Below are positions 16,391 to 26,378 of a stretch of 64,000 nucleotides of DNA, piece after piece. Positions within the stretch are counted from its first letter, which is position 1. Every line of letters starts with the position of its first letter. The position numbers and the translations under genes are program-made. The DNA is taken from positions 1 to 64,000 of the forward strand of contig NZ_JAAVVC010000020.1 in assembly GCF_018449725.1 (NCBI RefSeq), given 5' to 3'. The notes under the pieces were generated by a model. That model ran no database searches. It saw only the letters and a list, made by a program, of their open reading frames with translations, and had not been told where the DNA came from. The DNA comes from Pseudomonas sp. dw_612 (lineage in GTDB: Bacteria > Pseudomonadota > Gammaproteobacteria > Pseudomonadales > Pseudomonadaceae).

Positions 16391-17415
16391 TATTTCGACT
16401 CCCGAGCAGCGGACAACGGAACCGCGCGCACTTGGTCGCCGGCGTTGAGTTGAAGGCGTTTGGCGGTCAACTGATCGACCACCAACGTCCCGGCAGCGAA
16501 GCGTGCAGGTGCGGCAGTGACCCGGCAGTCTTCGCGCTTGCGGTTGTGAATCAGGAATGGCGTGGCGTCGTCGCCCGGCGTGCCAATGGCCAGCACCAGC
16601 GCCTGGCTGTCGCGTACCGCGCGGATCTTGCCGGTTTCACACTCCACCGACGGGCCTGCGTCGAAGATGTCGACGTAACCCTGGTAGCTGAAACCTTCGC
16701 TTTTGAGCATGGACAGGGCCGGCTCGGTGTCCGGGTGAACCTTACCGATCACGTTGCGCGCGTCTGGCGACAGGAAGCAGGTGTACAGCGGAAACTTCGG
16801 CATCAGTTCGGCGATAAACGCCTTGTTGCCTACGCCCGTCAGGTAATCCGCCTGGCTGAATTCCATTTTGAAGAAGTGCCGACCCAGGCTTTCCCAGAAC
16901 GGCGAACGCCCGGCGTCGTCGGACACACCGCGCATTTCGGCAATGATCTTGTTGCCAAACAGCTGCGGGAATTCGGCGATGAACAACATCCGCGCCTTGG
17001 CCAACAGGCGGCCATTGAGGCCACTGCGGTAATCGGCGTGCAGGAACAGCGAGCACAACTCGGAGTTACCGGTCAGGTCGTTGGCCAGGAACAGCGTCGG
17101 AATTTCGCGGTAGATGTTCAGTTCTTGCGAAGCGCTGACCGTCAGGCCGACCCGGAAGTTGTACCAGGGCTCGCGCAAGCCGACCGCGCCGGCAATGGCG
17201 GAAATCCCCACCACGCGGCCGTTATCGTCTTCGAGCACGAACAGGTAGTCCGCATCGCCCCGCCCGGCTTCGCCGCGAAAGGTTTTCTCGGCCCAGCCCA
17301 CCCGGTGGGCCAGGCGCTCTTCGTTGGCCGGCAAAGTAGTCAGGCCGGTGCCGGTGCTGCGGGCCAGGTCGATCAGAGCGGGTAAATCGCTGCTGCGTAC
17401 GGGACGAACGATCAT
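16390..17415 (-). CDS. aruG: Arginine N-succinyltransferase beta subunit
   Basis: With AruF it forms arginine/ornithine N-succinyltransferase, the entry enzyme of the AST pathway. The 341-residue protein begins MIVRPVRSSDLPALIDLA, a GNAT-like N-terminus, and contains EMRGVSDDAGRSPFWESLGRHFF and YQGYVDIFDAGPSVEC, both conserved with AruF. E. coli has one astA subunit; two homologous adjacent genes are the Pseudomonas arrangement. It overlaps astD by one base at the stop and follows aruF by 53 bp. Confidence 0.95.
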   Translation of the reverse strand: MIVRPVRSSDLPALIDLARSTGTGLTTLPANEERLAHRVGWAEKTFRGEAGRGDADYLFVLEDDNGRVVGISAIAGAVGLREPWYNFRVGLTVSASQELNIYREIPTLFLANDLTGNSELCSLFLHADYRSGLNGRLLAKARMLFIAEFPQLFGNKIIAEMRGVSDDAGRSPFWESLGRHFFKMEFSQADYLTGVGNKAFIAELMPKFPLYTCFLSPDARNVIGKVHPDTEPALSMLKSEGFSYQGYVDIFDAGPSVECETGKIRAVRDSQALVLAIGTPGDDATPFLIHNRKREDCRVTAAPARFAAGTLVVDQLTAKRLQLNAGDQVRAVPLSAARESK

Positions 17416-17468
17416 GCTATCTCCTCAAACGGGCCGCTTGCGCCACCCGCTAAAAAACTCGAAAGGCT

Positions 17469-18488
17469 TTAAACCGCGACCAGGCGCACGCTGGCACCTT
17501 CACCGACGCCCAGGGCTTCGGCCGCTTCCAGGTCCAGGGTCACGGGTTTGCCCGGCGCGTAATCGAGCTCGAGCAATACCGCGCGGTAATCCTGCAACTG
17601 GGCGTTGGCCACCAGGTACTGACGGCCGGCGCCTTTGACCGGCTCACCGATTTTCACCGGGACCACGCGGCTCTGGGCGATCGAACGGATCCCCGAGACG
17701 CGGGCGTGCAAGGTCGGGCCGCCGTCGAAAATGTCGATGTAATGATCGGTCTCGAAGCCTTCGCGCATCAGGATATCGAAGGTGATCTGCGCCCGCGGGT
17801 GCACCTGGCCCATCGCTTCTTGCGCGGAGTCCGGCAGCAACGGCACGTAGATCGGGTAATGCGGCATCAGCTCGGCGAGGAAGGTCCGGCTCTTCAAGCC
17901 GCACAGACGCTCCGCAGCGGCGTAGTTGAGGTCGAAGAAGTTGCGACCGATCGCGTCCCAGAACGGCGAGTCGCCATTTTCATCGCTGTAACCGACGATC
18001 TCGGTCACCACGGAATCGGCAAAGCGTTCCGGATGGCTGGCCACGAACAACAGGCGACCACGGGAATTGAGTTCCGCCCACGGTGAACCGACCAACTCCG
18101 GCTTCACGTAGAAACTGGTCAGCAAGCTGTTGCCGGTCAGGTCGTGGCACTGGGAGAGCACGTGGATCTTGTTATGAATCTTCAGCTCGCGGGAGGCGTG
18201 CACGAAGGTTTCATTACGGAAACTGTAGAACGGCTCGGAGTAACCGGCCGACGCGACGATCGCCGAGCAACCCACCAGTTGGCCAGTGGCGCTGTCTTCG
18301 AGGACGAAGAAATAGCTCTCTTCACCGTTGAAGCTGACTTCGGCGGAAAACGAGGCTTCGCTCGCGGCGATCTTGTCGCTCAGGCGTTCAACGTCATCCG
18401 GCAAGGAAGTGACACCAATCGGGCTGTCCGCAGCCAGACGCTGTACCTCGCCCAGATCAGCCATTTGCGCGGGGCGCATCACCAGCAT
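17469..18488 (-). CDS. aruF: Arginine N-succinyltransferase alpha subunit
   Basis: The partner of AruG. The 339-residue protein begins MLVMRPAQMADLGEVQRLA and shares EIVGYSDENGDSPFWDAIGR and HYIDIFDGGPTLHARV with it, showing an ancient duplication. It lies downstream of aruC, with a hairpin and a REP doublet in the 220-bp gap. The heterodimer succinylates both arginine and ornithine in Pseudomonas. Confidence 0.95.
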   Translation of the reverse strand: MLVMRPAQMADLGEVQRLAADSPIGVTSLPDDVERLSDKIAASEASFSAEVSFNGEESYFFVLEDSATGQLVGCSAIVASAGYSEPFYSFRNETFVHASRELKIHNKIHVLSQCHDLTGNSLLTSFYVKPELVGSPWAELNSRGRLLFVASHPERFADSVVTEIVGYSDENGDSPFWDAIGRNFFDLNYAAAERLCGLKSRTFLAELMPHYPIYVPLLPDSAQEAMGQVHPRAQITFDILMREGFETDHYIDIFDGGPTLHARVSGIRSIAQSRVVPVKIGEPVKGAGRQYLVANAQLQDYRAVLLELDYAPGKPVTLDLEAAEALGVGEGASVRLVAV

Positions 18489-18559
18489 GGTGTCACTCCT
18501 TTCTCATCTAACACTTCAGGAAAAATAACCGGGCAGTCATTGAAGACACTCGGACTAAT

Positions 18560-18647
18560 GTGGGAGCGGGCTTGCTCGCGAAAGCGGTGTATCAGTCGAC
18601 ATCATCGCTGTCTGACCCACCGCATTCGCGAGCAAGCCCGCTCCCAC
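18560..18647. repeat. REP doublet, type A, between aruC and aruF
   Basis: Inverted copies of GTGGGAGCGGGCTTGCTCGC around a 45-bp spacer in the intercistronic gap. Confidence 0.85.
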
Positions 18648-18665
18648 ATTGAATCTGGTCCGGCA

Positions 18666-18702
18666 TAAAAATTTGGATCGACGCCTGAAACTCAGGCGTC
18701 GA
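18666..18702 (-). terminator. Hairpin after aruC, possible attenuator
   Basis: On the minus strand TCGACGCCTGA / TCAGGCGTCGA forms an 11-bp stem followed by TCCAAATTTTTA, just after the aruC stop. It may stop a fraction of transcripts before aruF. Confidence 0.5.
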
Positions 18703-18710
18703 AGGGTCTA

Positions 18711-19931
18711 TCAGGCTTGCGTCAACTTCGCAGCAGCGCGTTCGAAACGGTCCAGGCCGGCATCGATATCAGCATCTTCCACCACCAGGCTCGGCGCGAA
18801 GCGAATCACGTCCGGGCCGGCTTGCAGGATCATCAAGCCTTCACGCTCAGCGGCGTTGAAAATGTCCTTCGCCTTGCCTTTCCAGGCGTCGCTCAGCACG
18901 CAGCCGATCAACAGGCCCAGGCCACGGACCTGAGTGAACAAGCCGTATTTCTCGCCGATCTGTTCCAGGCGCGCCTTGAACTTGTCGTGCTTGGCGTTGA
19001 CACCGGCCAGCACTTGCGGAGTGTTGATCACGTCGATCACGGCTTCCGCAACAGCGCACGCCAGTGGGTTACCGCCATACGTGGTGCCGTGGGTGCCGAC
19101 GACCAGGTGTTTGGCCAGGTCTTCGGTGGTCAGCATCGCCGCGATCGGGAAACCGCCGCCCAGGCTCTTGGCGCTGGTCAGGATGTCCGGGGTCACGCCG
19201 TAATGCTGGTAGGCGAACAGCTTGCCGCTGCGGCCCATGCCGGTTTGCACTTCATCGAACACCAGCAGCGCGTTGTGCTCGGTGCACAGTTCGCGAGCGC
19301 CTTGCAGATAAGCCAGTTCGGCCGGCATTACGCCGCCCTCGCCCTGGATTGGTTCCAGCACCACGGCGCAGGTCTTGTCGGAAATGGCGGCTTTCAGGGC
19401 GGCCAGATCGTTGTAAGGCACGTGGGTGATGCCGGTGATTTTAGGACCGAAACCGTCGGAGTACTTCGACTGACCACCGACGTTTACGGTGAACAGGGTG
19501 CGACCGTGGAAGCTGTTCAGCGCGGCGATGATTTCGTATTTTTCAGTACCGAAACGATCGAAGGCAACGCGACGGGCCAGCTTGAAAGCGGCCTCGTTGG
19601 CTTCGGCGCCGGAGTTGCAGAAGAACACGCGCTCGGCAAACGTGGCGTCGATCAGCTTATGGGCCAGGCGCAAGGCCGGCTCATTGGTGAACACGTTGGA
19701 CACGTGCCACAGCTTGTTCGCCTGCTCGGTCAAGGCACCGACCAGCGCCGGGTGCGCATGGCCCAATACGTTAACGGCAATCCCGCCGGCGAAGTCGATC
19801 AGCTCGCGGCCAGACTGGTCCCAAACGCGGGAACCGGCACCACGCACAGGGATGAAAGCGGCAGGCGCGTAGTTGGGAACCATTACCTGGTCGAAATCGG
19901 CGCGTTGTACCGCATCGTGCTCAACGGACAT
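18711..19931 (-). CDS. aruC: Succinylornithine transaminase AruC
   Basis: AruC (AstC/ArgD-like) transfers the amino group of succinylornithine to 2-oxoglutarate, and can also serve as acetylornithine transaminase. The 406-residue class III PLP aminotransferase has NSGAEANEAAFKLAR, VFDEVQTGMGRSG and the PLP lysine in TSAKSLGGGFP (about residue 252). It is the first gene of the leftward AST operon. Two ArgR half-sites lie in its promoter region. Confidence 0.95.
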   Translation of the reverse strand: MSVEHDAVQRADFDQVMVPNYAPAAFIPVRGAGSRVWDQSGRELIDFAGGIAVNVLGHAHPALVGALTEQANKLWHVSNVFTNEPALRLAHKLIDATFAERVFFCNSGAEANEAAFKLARRVAFDRFGTEKYEIIAALNSFHGRTLFTVNVGGQSKYSDGFGPKITGITHVPYNDLAALKAAISDKTCAVVLEPIQGEGGVMPAELAYLQGARELCTEHNALLVFDEVQTGMGRSGKLFAYQHYGVTPDILTSAKSLGGGFPIAAMLTTEDLAKHLVVGTHGTTYGGNPLACAVAEAVIDVINTPQVLAGVNAKHDKFKARLEQIGEKYGLFTQVRGLGLLIGCVLSDAWKGKAKDIFNAAEREGLMILQAGPDVIRFAPSLVVEDADIDAGLDRFERAAAKLTQA

Positions 19932-20009
19932 CGGAGTCTCCTGAAGAGGAACACTCGCCTGAAACTGGCGAGCGATGAGGGGATTGTAAGGACAGTTTTC
20001 AGCCCGGCC

Positions 20010-20076
20010 TTGCCGCCAAGCGACAACTTCTTATAGCGCAAACCCCGGTTTCAGCCGGGTTTACGGCAATGCGACA
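20010..20076 (-). promoter_or_regulatory. ArgR half-sites and hairpin before aruC
   Basis: On the minus strand TGTCGCTTGGCGGCAA (20010-20025) and TGTCGCATTGCCGTAA (20061-20076) both fit the Pseudomonas ArgR half-site TGTCGC-N8-AA exactly, in the same orientation, 51 bp apart. A hairpin AAACCCGG / CCGGGGTTT lies between them at about 20040-20062. The position suits arginine-induced activation of aruC by ArgR. Confidence 0.65.
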
Positions 20077-20229
20077 TATACCGTCGCAAAGGCGCAGTTT
20101 AAACCGATGCACGGGATTAGCGGCAGCGCGGGCGACATTAGATTTCAAGTCGTTGGCGAAGGTGCGGTAACTATGTACCGCACATGCCTTAGGCAAAACG
20201 GGTTTTCTTGGGGGCCGACCCCTTCAAGG

Positions 20230-23200
20230 ATGAAACCCGTGAATATTTCCAACCCATCGCCGACTCCGGCATGGCAAAAGCACCCGAACAGTCACTACGA
20301 ACACCTGGCCAATCATCTGCCTCAGTGGCTGCTCAAGGCCTCGACCACCCGACGGGCCGCATTGGGAAAAACGCCGCCGCACCTGCGGGAGGCGTTTCGC
20401 AACGCCACGCCCGGCCAACATACCGCGCTGAAACGGCTCAACGCCGCCTTCTGGACGGCCCAGAACGGCGTGGACGAGCGCCTGGAACACCTCGAAGACG
20501 CCCGATCCTTCGGCGAGCCCTTGCTGCGCAACGCCATCAAACAACGCTGCGGCCTGGACCTGGACGTGAAGGCCACGTTTTTGCGGCTCTACATTCCGGC
20601 GTCAATCCCCTGGTTCCCGATCAAGTCCGGCGCCGCGCGGATCTGGACCGTGTCGCTGCTTGATGCCGCCCTGCATAACTTCGAACCGTCGGAAACCAGC
20701 GAAAGCGCCCACGAGCCAGACTCAACCTTCATTACCCAACCGTCATCGTCCGGCCAGTTCGAAACCTTGAATCACATCAAGAACGCGCTGACGATTCCCG
20801 CTTTCACGACGTTATGCCGCGAACTGGATATCGGCGGGCAATACCAGACCTGGCTTGAAGACAATCTCGGCGTCAGCAACCCGGTGGCCGCCGCCGTTTT
20901 GCGACCGTCGATCATGGACAGCCAAAAAGCCGCGCTGCTCATGGCCCTGGAACTGGCGCGTCTGCCAAAGGACAGGCTCAAGGACGACGCGTACCGAGCC
21001 ATTCTTGCGCTGGCGACGGGCGCGCCAGGACGACTGCTCGACGGCAAGACCTTGCTCTGTCACGACCTGACGATGATGGCAGCGCGCCTGACCGGGATCA
21101 TCCTGTTCGCCCCGGACCTGGAACAGCACCGAGGGACGGTCAGGGTCATCGCCTATATCCCCGACGATCCGCAGCACCCGATCAAGGAATACCCGTCCAG
21201 CGGCCATTTCATGGCTGACCTCAGCGCAAGACTGCGCTCCAGCGACTATCAACAGTTTTTCAGTCGCTTCGTCGACCACGCTGATCGCGGCTATTTCTTC
21301 GCCAACCTGAACAACCGCCTGACGCAAATCACTTGGCATCCCCGCGCGTCCGGCGATCCGCTGCCCTCCTGGCGTGAGTCGCCAGCCAAACGCACAAACC
21401 TGCAATTTTCCGCCACGCCGATCCGGGATGAACTGTGGGAACACCTGTATCAGCGCAAGCTCGACAAGATCCTCAACGATGCGCGCATCCTGGCCGTGTC
21501 CACCGCCAGCGCCGACCGCAAGGCGCGATGGGAACTGTGGGATTCCTTCACCCGCATCGCCTCGACACTGCTGGAGATTGCCGCGTTCGTGGTTCTGCCA
21601 TTCGTGCCCGTGCTCGGCGAAATGATGATGGCGTACATGGTTTATCAACTGCTGGACGAAGCCTTCGAGTCGATCATCGACTGGTCACAAGGCCTGACCC
21701 GGCAAGCTCTGGAACATACGTTGGCCCTTGTCGAATCGATCGTTCAACTGGGGGCATTTGCCGTGGGCGGCAGCATTGCGGCCAAGGAGTTTCGCAACGT
21801 CATGCCCAAGGAATGCGTGGCGTTCATCGACCGCTTCATGGCGGTGAAATCCGCCAATGGCCGAATCCGCTACTGGAACGGCGACCTCAGGCCCTACGAG
21901 CAAAACATCCTGTTGCCCACTCACAGCAAACCCGATGCATCGGGGTTGCACACGCACGCGGGGAAAAGAATTCTGCCACTGGAAAACAGACACTACGAAG
22001 TCACACGCGATGCAACGCGCCAACAGTTTCAGATAGAGCACCCGACCCGGAGCGACGCCTACAAGCCATTGCTGGAACACAACAACCAGGGCACCTGGCA
22101 CACCGAACTCGAACAGCCGCTGCAATGGGACCGCCGTCAGCTCCTTCAGCGCCTGGGTCATGTTGCAGAGTCACTGTCCGGACCTGAGCGCGAGCAGGTA
22201 CTCAGGATCAGCGGCTACCACGAAAACACCTTGCGCCGGATGCATGTCGACCATGAGACCTTGCCGCCCCTGCTGGCCGATACCCTTCAGCGTTTCAAAA
22301 TCGATAAGGACATCCAGACCTTCATCGATCGAATCGCCAGCGACCACATCGAGGCTTACACCACGGCCGATCCGGCAACCCAGTTGCAACTGCTGACAGA
22401 ACATTTCCCCTGGCCCGAAAACAAAGCGCTTCGACTGCTCGGCGACAACGCTGAGGTGCTGTGGCAACAGACTCCTCAGCACGGCTCACGCATTCATGAT
22501 CTGCGAACGGACAGCGGCGACGTCCTGAGGGCCGCGTTAAACCACCTCACGGAAGATGAAATCAAGGCGTTGTTCGATGAGCCATTTGGCGCACCGGCGC
22601 TGGCGCTTGAAGCGCGAGCCAGGCAACTGCGATCCAGGCTGGCCGATGTCGCGAAAGCTCAACGCAGCGCGCTGTTCGATGCCCGATACCGAACGCTGCA
22701 ACCCATCGCGGACCCGCTGGCCCAGCACCTGATGGACACCGTCCCCGGTCTGCCCGGCCCGGTCGCCGAAGCACTGCTGGACTCGGCGAGCGGCACTGAA
22801 TGGCAACAACTGGAACAGGGCACCGTCCCCCCTCGGCTGAAGGAACTGGCCCAATGGGCGCAACAACAGGTACGCGCCGTGCGTGCCCGCGAAAGCCTGG
22901 AACTCGGCACACAGGACAACCCGGATGCCGCTCGACTGGCCCTGCATTCCGTGTCACGCCTGCCCGGCTGGTCCGGGGACGTGCGGATTGAGCTCAACCG
23001 CTATTCCTTCGACGGCGAAAACATCGACCGCATTGGCCGGCCGGATGCAACCCTGCACAAAGTGCTGGTACAACTCGAAGATGGTGACTACCAAGCGTTT
23101 GATGAGTGGGGCCAGTCACTGTCCGGCGCTGAAGACTTCTATAACAGCGTGCTCCGGGCACTCCCCGATAGCGAACGCAAGGCGTTGAACCTGCAAACAG

Positions 23201-25272
23201 GCCAAGGCGTACAACTGCGACACATCATCATGGAACACGCCTTGGGCCACGATGAACTGCAAGCAATCCTGTCCCGGCACCCCCTGCGCAAACCCCACTA
23301 CGACCCCAGCGTCATGCGCTTGCCCGGCGGCGCCGACGGCTATCCAAACCGCCATCCCGGCGCACCGGCACTGCACGAGTATGTTCACGCGCTCTATCCC
23401 TCCTTCAACGCCACCGAAGCCGCAGATTTTGTTCACCAATTACACCAGCATCCCTCGGGCGCGCGAGCCGAACTCACGCGCCTGCACGACGAATACAGGC
23501 AGATGAACCTTGATCTGCGCCTCTGGCTCGAATTAACGCCCCTGGTTGATCCCCAAACCGGCGCCCGCCCCAGGTCCCGCCAACTGATCGCTGCCCGACG
23601 CAACCGCGAACTGCTCGTGGATCAGTTGCAACGCTGCTGGCGCCGCCAGACCGCACTCAATGACGGTGATATGGATGCCGGTGATCGCGGCTATATGTTC
23701 AGGTTCACGCGCCCCATTTTTGGAGAACTACCGATCATTGGGGCGGACTTCAGTCACGTCGCCTACCTGACCCTTGAAGGCAGCGAAACGACCCGTGGCG
23801 CCAACGCGTTCCTGCGCCTTTTCACCGGCCTGCGCCGAATGGAAGTACGCAATATTCCATTGACCGCGCTGCCGGACGTCACGTCATTGCCGAATCTGGA
23901 CCAACTGATTATCAGCAATTGCGGGATCACGTTGAGTGTCGAAACCGAGGCCGCGCTGGCGTCCTTGAGCCGGATGCGCACGCTGGAACTGTATAAAAAC
24001 CCGTTGGGGCGAGTGTTCAGTGTCGAAGCCATGACACAACTGGACTACATCGACCTGGGGGAAACCGGCATCTCGAGCCTTCCACCCGGCCTGCTGAACC
24101 TGCCAACTCTGGATACGGCAATCTTTTCCCACAACCAGCTCACTGAGTTACCCGCGCCCCTGTTCCAATTGCCGGTGAACAGGGCCAACGGTTTCGACTT
24201 TGGGAGCAACCCACTGTCCATCGACACACTCAACCGGGTGAAGACCTACTTTCAACAGACACGTGAACATTTGGGAGTCTTTGCTCCACAGGACGATATC
24301 GAGCGGGCAATCGCCCTTTACCCGACCCTGAATCATGCAGAGGCCAACGAGTTTGTGTTCGGCCTGCCCGGCACGCTGGAGGCCGGGCGAGCCGAACTCA
24401 CGCGCCTGGAAACCGAGTACACCACGCTGAGCAATACCCTCACGGCATGGACCGGCAACGTTCCCCCGTTACATCCGGTCAGCGGTGAAGCCTTCAGCCC
24501 GGCGCAATTGCAGATCGAACACAACACGCGGGATGAATTCAGGCGCACGGTCCAGCAAGGCTGGCGCCGGGAGACGGAGCTGGATGATTTCAACGACGCC
24601 GCCGAGCCTTCCCATGAACTCAGCCTGGCGCTCGTCGTCACGGGAGAGTTGCCCACGCTGAGCGCTGATTTCAGCCACGTGTCGCACCTGTACCTGCACA
24701 GTTATGCCGGGCTGACGTCGGTCAGCGATGGCTTCCTCAGGTGCTTCCCCAGACTTAAAGGGCTGACCATTCGAGATTATCGACTGGGTAATATCCCGCC
24801 TTCCATCTTCAACATGGGGGAGCTGGTGGCGCTGGTGTTGCCCGAATGCCGCATCAGTCTGACGCCCGAAACGGTGGCCGCACTGGCCGGCATGGAACAC
24901 CTGGACTACCTGGACCTGAGCGATAACCCACTGCTGCGCACACCCGATGTCAGCCAGATGCCCGAGCTGTCCACCCTCATCCTCAACAACACGCACATCA
25001 CCGAGCTGCCGCCGGGGCTATTGCAGTTGCAAACGCTGGATATTGCCAACCTGAGCAATAACGCCATTCGAGAGCTGCCCAGCGATATCCTCGAATTACC
25101 CACGGAAATAGGTGTGAATATCGACCTGAGTGACAATCCGCTTTCCGAACGAAGCCTGACGCTGCTCATTGATTACTTCAGATTGTCTGGCCACGATTTC
25201 GGCGTTGAGGAGATTATCAACACCGCGGAAATGGAGGCGTCCAACTCAGACGATTCAGAGACGGAGCACTAA
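20230..25272 (+). CDS. Giant LRR, dermonecrotic-toxin-like (DUF6543) protein
   Basis: A 1680-residue protein of the large Pseudomonas family with a DUF6543 (dermonecrotic toxin-type) N-terminal region and leucine-rich repeats. Residues 1-430 are soluble. About 438-473 and 496-517 are hydrophobic hairpins (IAAFVVLPFVPVLGEMMMAY; VQLGAFAVGGSIAAKEF) that could insert into membranes. A long helical middle follows. The C-terminus has two related modules of about 307 residues starting near 1054 and 1361. Each opens with YP-x-xN-x-x-EA-x-x-F and AELTRL, and each ends in LRRs (DLSDNPL, LSNNAIRELP). The E3-ligase (NEL) domain often found after the LRRs is absent. The start is uncertain: ATG 20230 (MKPVNIS), with 20173 possible. 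It lies between aruC and argR, ending 7 bp from the argR stop. Target and secretion route unknown. Confidence 0.8.
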   Translation: MKPVNISNPSPTPAWQKHPNSHYEHLANHLPQWLLKASTTRRAALGKTPPHLREAFRNATPGQHTALKRLNAAFWTAQNGVDERLEHLEDARSFGEPLLRNAIKQRCGLDLDVKATFLRLYIPASIPWFPIKSGAARIWTVSLLDAALHNFEPSETSESAHEPDSTFITQPSSSGQFETLNHIKNALTIPAFTTLCRELDIGGQYQTWLEDNLGVSNPVAAAVLRPSIMDSQKAALLMALELARLPKDRLKDDAYRAILALATGAPGRLLDGKTLLCHDLTMMAARLTGIILFAPDLEQHRGTVRVIAYIPDDPQHPIKEYPSSGHFMADLSARLRSSDYQQFFSRFVDHADRGYFFANLNNRLTQITWHPRASGDPLPSWRESPAKRTNLQFSATPIRDELWEHLYQRKLDKILNDARILAVSTASADRKARWELWDSFTRIASTLLEIAAFVVLPFVPVLGEMMMAYMVYQLLDEAFESIIDWSQGLTRQALEHTLALVESIVQLGAFAVGGSIAAKEFRNVMPKECVAFIDRFMAVKSANGRIRYWNGDLRPYEQNILLPTHSKPDASGLHTHAGKRILPLENRHYEVTRDATRQQFQIEHPTRSDAYKPLLEHNNQGTWHTELEQPLQWDRRQLLQRLGHVAESLSGPEREQVLRISGYHENTLRRMHVDHETLPPLLADTLQRFKIDKDIQTFIDRIASDHIEAYTTADPATQLQLLTEHFPWPENKALRLLGDNAEVLWQQTPQHGSRIHDLRTDSGDVLRAALNHLTEDEIKALFDEPFGAPALALEARARQLRSRLADVAKAQRSALFDARYRTLQPIADPLAQHLMDTVPGLPGPVAEALLDSASGTEWQQLEQGTVPPRLKELAQWAQQQVRAVRARESLELGTQDNPDAARLALHSVSRLPGWSGDVRIELNRYSFDGENIDRIGRPDATLHKVLVQLEDGDYQAFDEWGQSLSGAEDFYNSVLRALPDSERKALNLQTGQGVQLRHIIMEHALGHDELQAILSRHPLRKPHYDPSVMRLPGGADGYPNRHPGAPALHEYVHALYPSFNATEAADFVHQLHQHPSGARAELTRLHDEYRQMNLDLRLWLELTPLVDPQTGARPRSRQLIAARRNRELLVDQLQRCWRRQTALNDGDMDAGDRGYMFRFTRPIFGELPIIGADFSHVAYLTLEGSETTRGANAFLRLFTGLRRMEVRNIPLTALPDVTSLPNLDQLIISNCGITLSVETEAALASLSRMRTLELYKNPLGRVFSVEAMTQLDYIDLGETGISSLPPGLLNLPTLDTAIFSHNQLTELPAPLFQLPVNRANGFDFGSNPLSIDTLNRVKTYFQQTREHLGVFAPQDDIERAIALYPTLNHAEANEFVFGLPGTLEAGRAELTRLETEYTTLSNTLTAWTGNVPPLHPVSGEAFSPAQLQIEHNTRDEFRRTVQQGWRRETELDDFNDAAEPSHELSLALVVTGELPTLSADFSHVSHLYLHSYAGLTSVSDGFLRCFPRLKGLTIRDYRLGNIPPSIFNMGELVALVLPECRISLTPETVAALAGMEHLDYLDLSDNPLLRTPDVSQMPELSTLILNNTHITELPPGLLQLQTLDIANLSNNAIRELPSDILELPTEIGVNIDLSDNPLSERSLTLLIDYFRLSGHDFGVEEIINTAEMEASNSDDSETEH

Positions 25273-25279
25273 AGCGTAA

Positions 25280-26260
25280 TCAGCCGCGCTCCGAAGGCAC
25301 CGACGACAATTCGAACGGGCTGCTGCTGCGCCGCTGGTTGCGATCTTCCCGCGGCGTGGCGCCGAAGAAGTTGCGGTATGCGCTGGAGAAGTGCGGCCCC
25401 GAAGAGAAGCCACAGGACAGGCCGATCTGGATGATCGACTTGCTGGTTTGCATCAACATCTGCCGGGCCTTGTTCAGGCGCAATTCCAGATAGTACTGGC
25501 TCGGCACGCGGTTGAGGTATTGCTTGAAGATCCGCTCCAGTTGCCGACGGGACACGCACACATGCTGGGCGATTTCGTCGGTGGTCAGGGGTTCTTCGAT
25601 GTTGGCTTCCATCAGCAACACCGCTTGGGTGAGCTTCGGATGACTGGAACCGAGGCGGTTTTGCAGCGGAATGCGTTGGCGCTCGCCACCCTCGCGGATG
25701 CGCTCGACCACCAGTTCTTCCGACACGGCGCCGGCCAGTTCGGCGCCGTGATCGCGAGCCAGTACCGCCAGCAGCAAGTCGAGCACCGAGAGGCCACCGC
25801 ACGCGGTCAAACGATCACGGTCCCAGTCGAACAAGTGACTGGTGGCGATGACTTTCGGGAAACGTTCGGCGAAATCGTCCTGCCAGCGCCAATGCACAGC
25901 GGCGCGATAACCGTCGAGCAAACCGAGCTGGGCCAACGGATAAACCCCGGCGGACAAGCCACCGATCACACAACCGGCACGCACCAGTTGTTTCAGCGAA
26001 CTGCTGAGCGCCGGCGCGAGTGCGGTCGGTGGCTCATCGGCGAGCAGAAACAGCTTCTGGAAGTTTTCGAGCTTGCCGGCCCAGGGTTCACCGGGCAATT
26101 GCCAAGCGCCTTCGGTCGGCGGTTCGGCCTGCAAGAACGACAGTTCGTAGACAACGTCCGGATGCACACGCTGGGCAACACGCAAGGCCTCCTCAGCCAG
26201 CGCAAGCGTCAGAGCTTTAGTGCTGGGCCAAATCAGGAAACCAATTCGATGGGCAGTCAT
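25280..26260 (-). CDS. argR: Arginine-responsive AraC-family regulator ArgR
   Basis: In Pseudomonas, ArgR is an AraC-type activator and repressor of arginine catabolism and transport, unlike the E. coli repressor of the same name. The 326-residue protein begins MTAHRIGFLIWPSTKALTLA, has a DJ-1/PfpI-like ligand domain (about 5-190, with GGLSAGVYPLAQLGLLDGYR) and a C-terminal double helix-turn-helix (IAQHVCVSRRQLERIFKQYL, IQIGLSCGFSSGPHFSSAYR). I use the ATG at 26260; an in-frame TTG lies 21 nt upstream. It reads in the same direction as the aot genes and its operators are seen before aruC and aotJ. Confidence 0.95.
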   Translation of the reverse strand: MTAHRIGFLIWPSTKALTLALAEEALRVAQRVHPDVVYELSFLQAEPPTEGAWQLPGEPWAGKLENFQKLFLLADEPPTALAPALSSSLKQLVRAGCVIGGLSAGVYPLAQLGLLDGYRAAVHWRWQDDFAERFPKVIATSHLFDWDRDRLTACGGLSVLDLLLAVLARDHGAELAGAVSEELVVERIREGGERQRIPLQNRLGSSHPKLTQAVLLMEANIEEPLTTDEIAQHVCVSRRQLERIFKQYLNRVPSQYYLELRLNKARQMLMQTSKSIIQIGLSCGFSSGPHFSSAYRNFFGATPREDRNQRRSSSPFELSSVPSERG

Positions 26261-26378
26261 GGTGGGCAATCCGAAACTCAAACAGTGTTAAAGGCATGGG
26301 CCAATGCTAGCCCGTAAATGAACGCATATCTCAAAACCGATGAAGATCAAACTGTGGGAACTGGCTTACCGCCCCCCA

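Noticed and set aside
20107..20229. Longer start for the giant LRR protein at 20107
   Set aside because: The extra residues would overlap the ArgR control region and read as low-quality coding. ATG 20230 (or possibly 20173) is more plausible.
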